NCBI GenBank assembly: GCA_964530915.1
Contig: CAZHCK010000113.1
Location: 1 to 6,409 of the forward strand
Origin: Cloacibacterium sp964530915
GTDB lineage: Bacteria > Bacteroidota > Bacteroidia > Flavobacteriales > Weeksellaceae
Direction: 5' to 3'
DNA: 6,409 bases
In this document: positions 6,315 through 6,409 of the stretch, one piece after another
How positions within the stretch are numbered: the stretch's first letter is position 1
Layout of the letters: every line of letters begins with the position of its first letter
The notes under the pieces: model-generated
Database searches by the model: none
What the model saw: the letters and a program-made list of their open reading frames with translations, nothing else
What the model was told of the DNA's origin: nothing
Position numbers and translations under genes: made by a program

Positions 6315-6409
6315 TTATTTGTTTTAAATATATCAAATTAAACATAAACATTCTATTTATCAATATTTTACATATATTCGCATAAATAAATATATGTTAT
6401 TTTTATATC
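6315..6409. other. Very AT-rich non-coding tail with an inverted repeat
   Basis: From 6321 to the window end only 12 of 89 bases are G or C, much lower than in the neighbouring genes. No open reading frame is visible. A perfect 9-bp inverted repeat (6370-6378 with 6389-6397, 10-base loop) is present, but it consists almost wholly of A/T and may be coincidental. It may be the edge of an integrated element or the upstream region of a gene beyond the window. Confidence 0.4.

Noticed and set aside
6291..6380. An intact tRNA or tmRNA gene on the - strand at the right edge
   Set aside because: Only the last two dozen bases resemble such a gene. The T stem cannot pair, and no anticodon arm, D arm or structured upstream region is present in the A/T-rich sequence.

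Overview
The window reads as an ordinary chromosomal segment of a Bacteroidota bacterium, most likely class Flavobacteriia and plausibly near Chryseobacterium/Cloacibacterium. The reasons are AT-rich codon use, A-rich leaders without strong Shine-Dalgarno sequences, a methionine synthase that lacks its homocysteine domain, a MetF with extra internal segments, a signal peptide ending in an 'FSQ'-like site, and a promoter matching the Bacteroidota TTTG / TAnnTTTG pattern. The genus is inferred from memory of related proteins, not from a search.

Left half (1-3646, + strand): two one-carbon/methionine genes in tandem, 31 bp apart. The first encodes the folate-, cobalamin- and activation-domain part of cobalamin-dependent methionine synthase (MetH). 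The second encodes 5,10-methylenetetrahydrofolate reductase (MetF). MetF makes 5-methyl-THF, and MetH passes that methyl through cobalamin to homocysteine. The homocysteine-binding half of MetH is absent here and is expected as a separate gene, possibly just upstream of base 1, where the window begins exactly on the start codon.

Right half (3643-6227, - strand): a 384-aa protein with GNAT-like (acyl-CoA N-acyltransferase) features and no known function, and a secreted 456-aa GH13 alpha-amylase-family enzyme with its catalytic residues intact. They share a strand, but an intrinsic terminator lies between them. The GNAT-like gene runs tail to tail into metF with a 4-base overlap. A candidate + strand terminator for metH-metF is embedded in its 3' coding end.

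Right edge (6228-6409): a dense regulatory stretch. It holds a good Bacteroidota promoter for the amylase, overlapping a strong - strand terminator. Immediately beyond the terminator is a 24-bp fragment resembling the 3' end of a tRNA or tmRNA, then about 90 bp of very AT-rich sequence (12 G/C in 89 bases). This arrangement is what a displaced att site at the edge of an integrated element would look like, with the element lying to the right of the window. It is the most interesting lead here, but it is an inference. I see no new multi-gene system, CRISPR array, insertion sequence or intact RNA gene.
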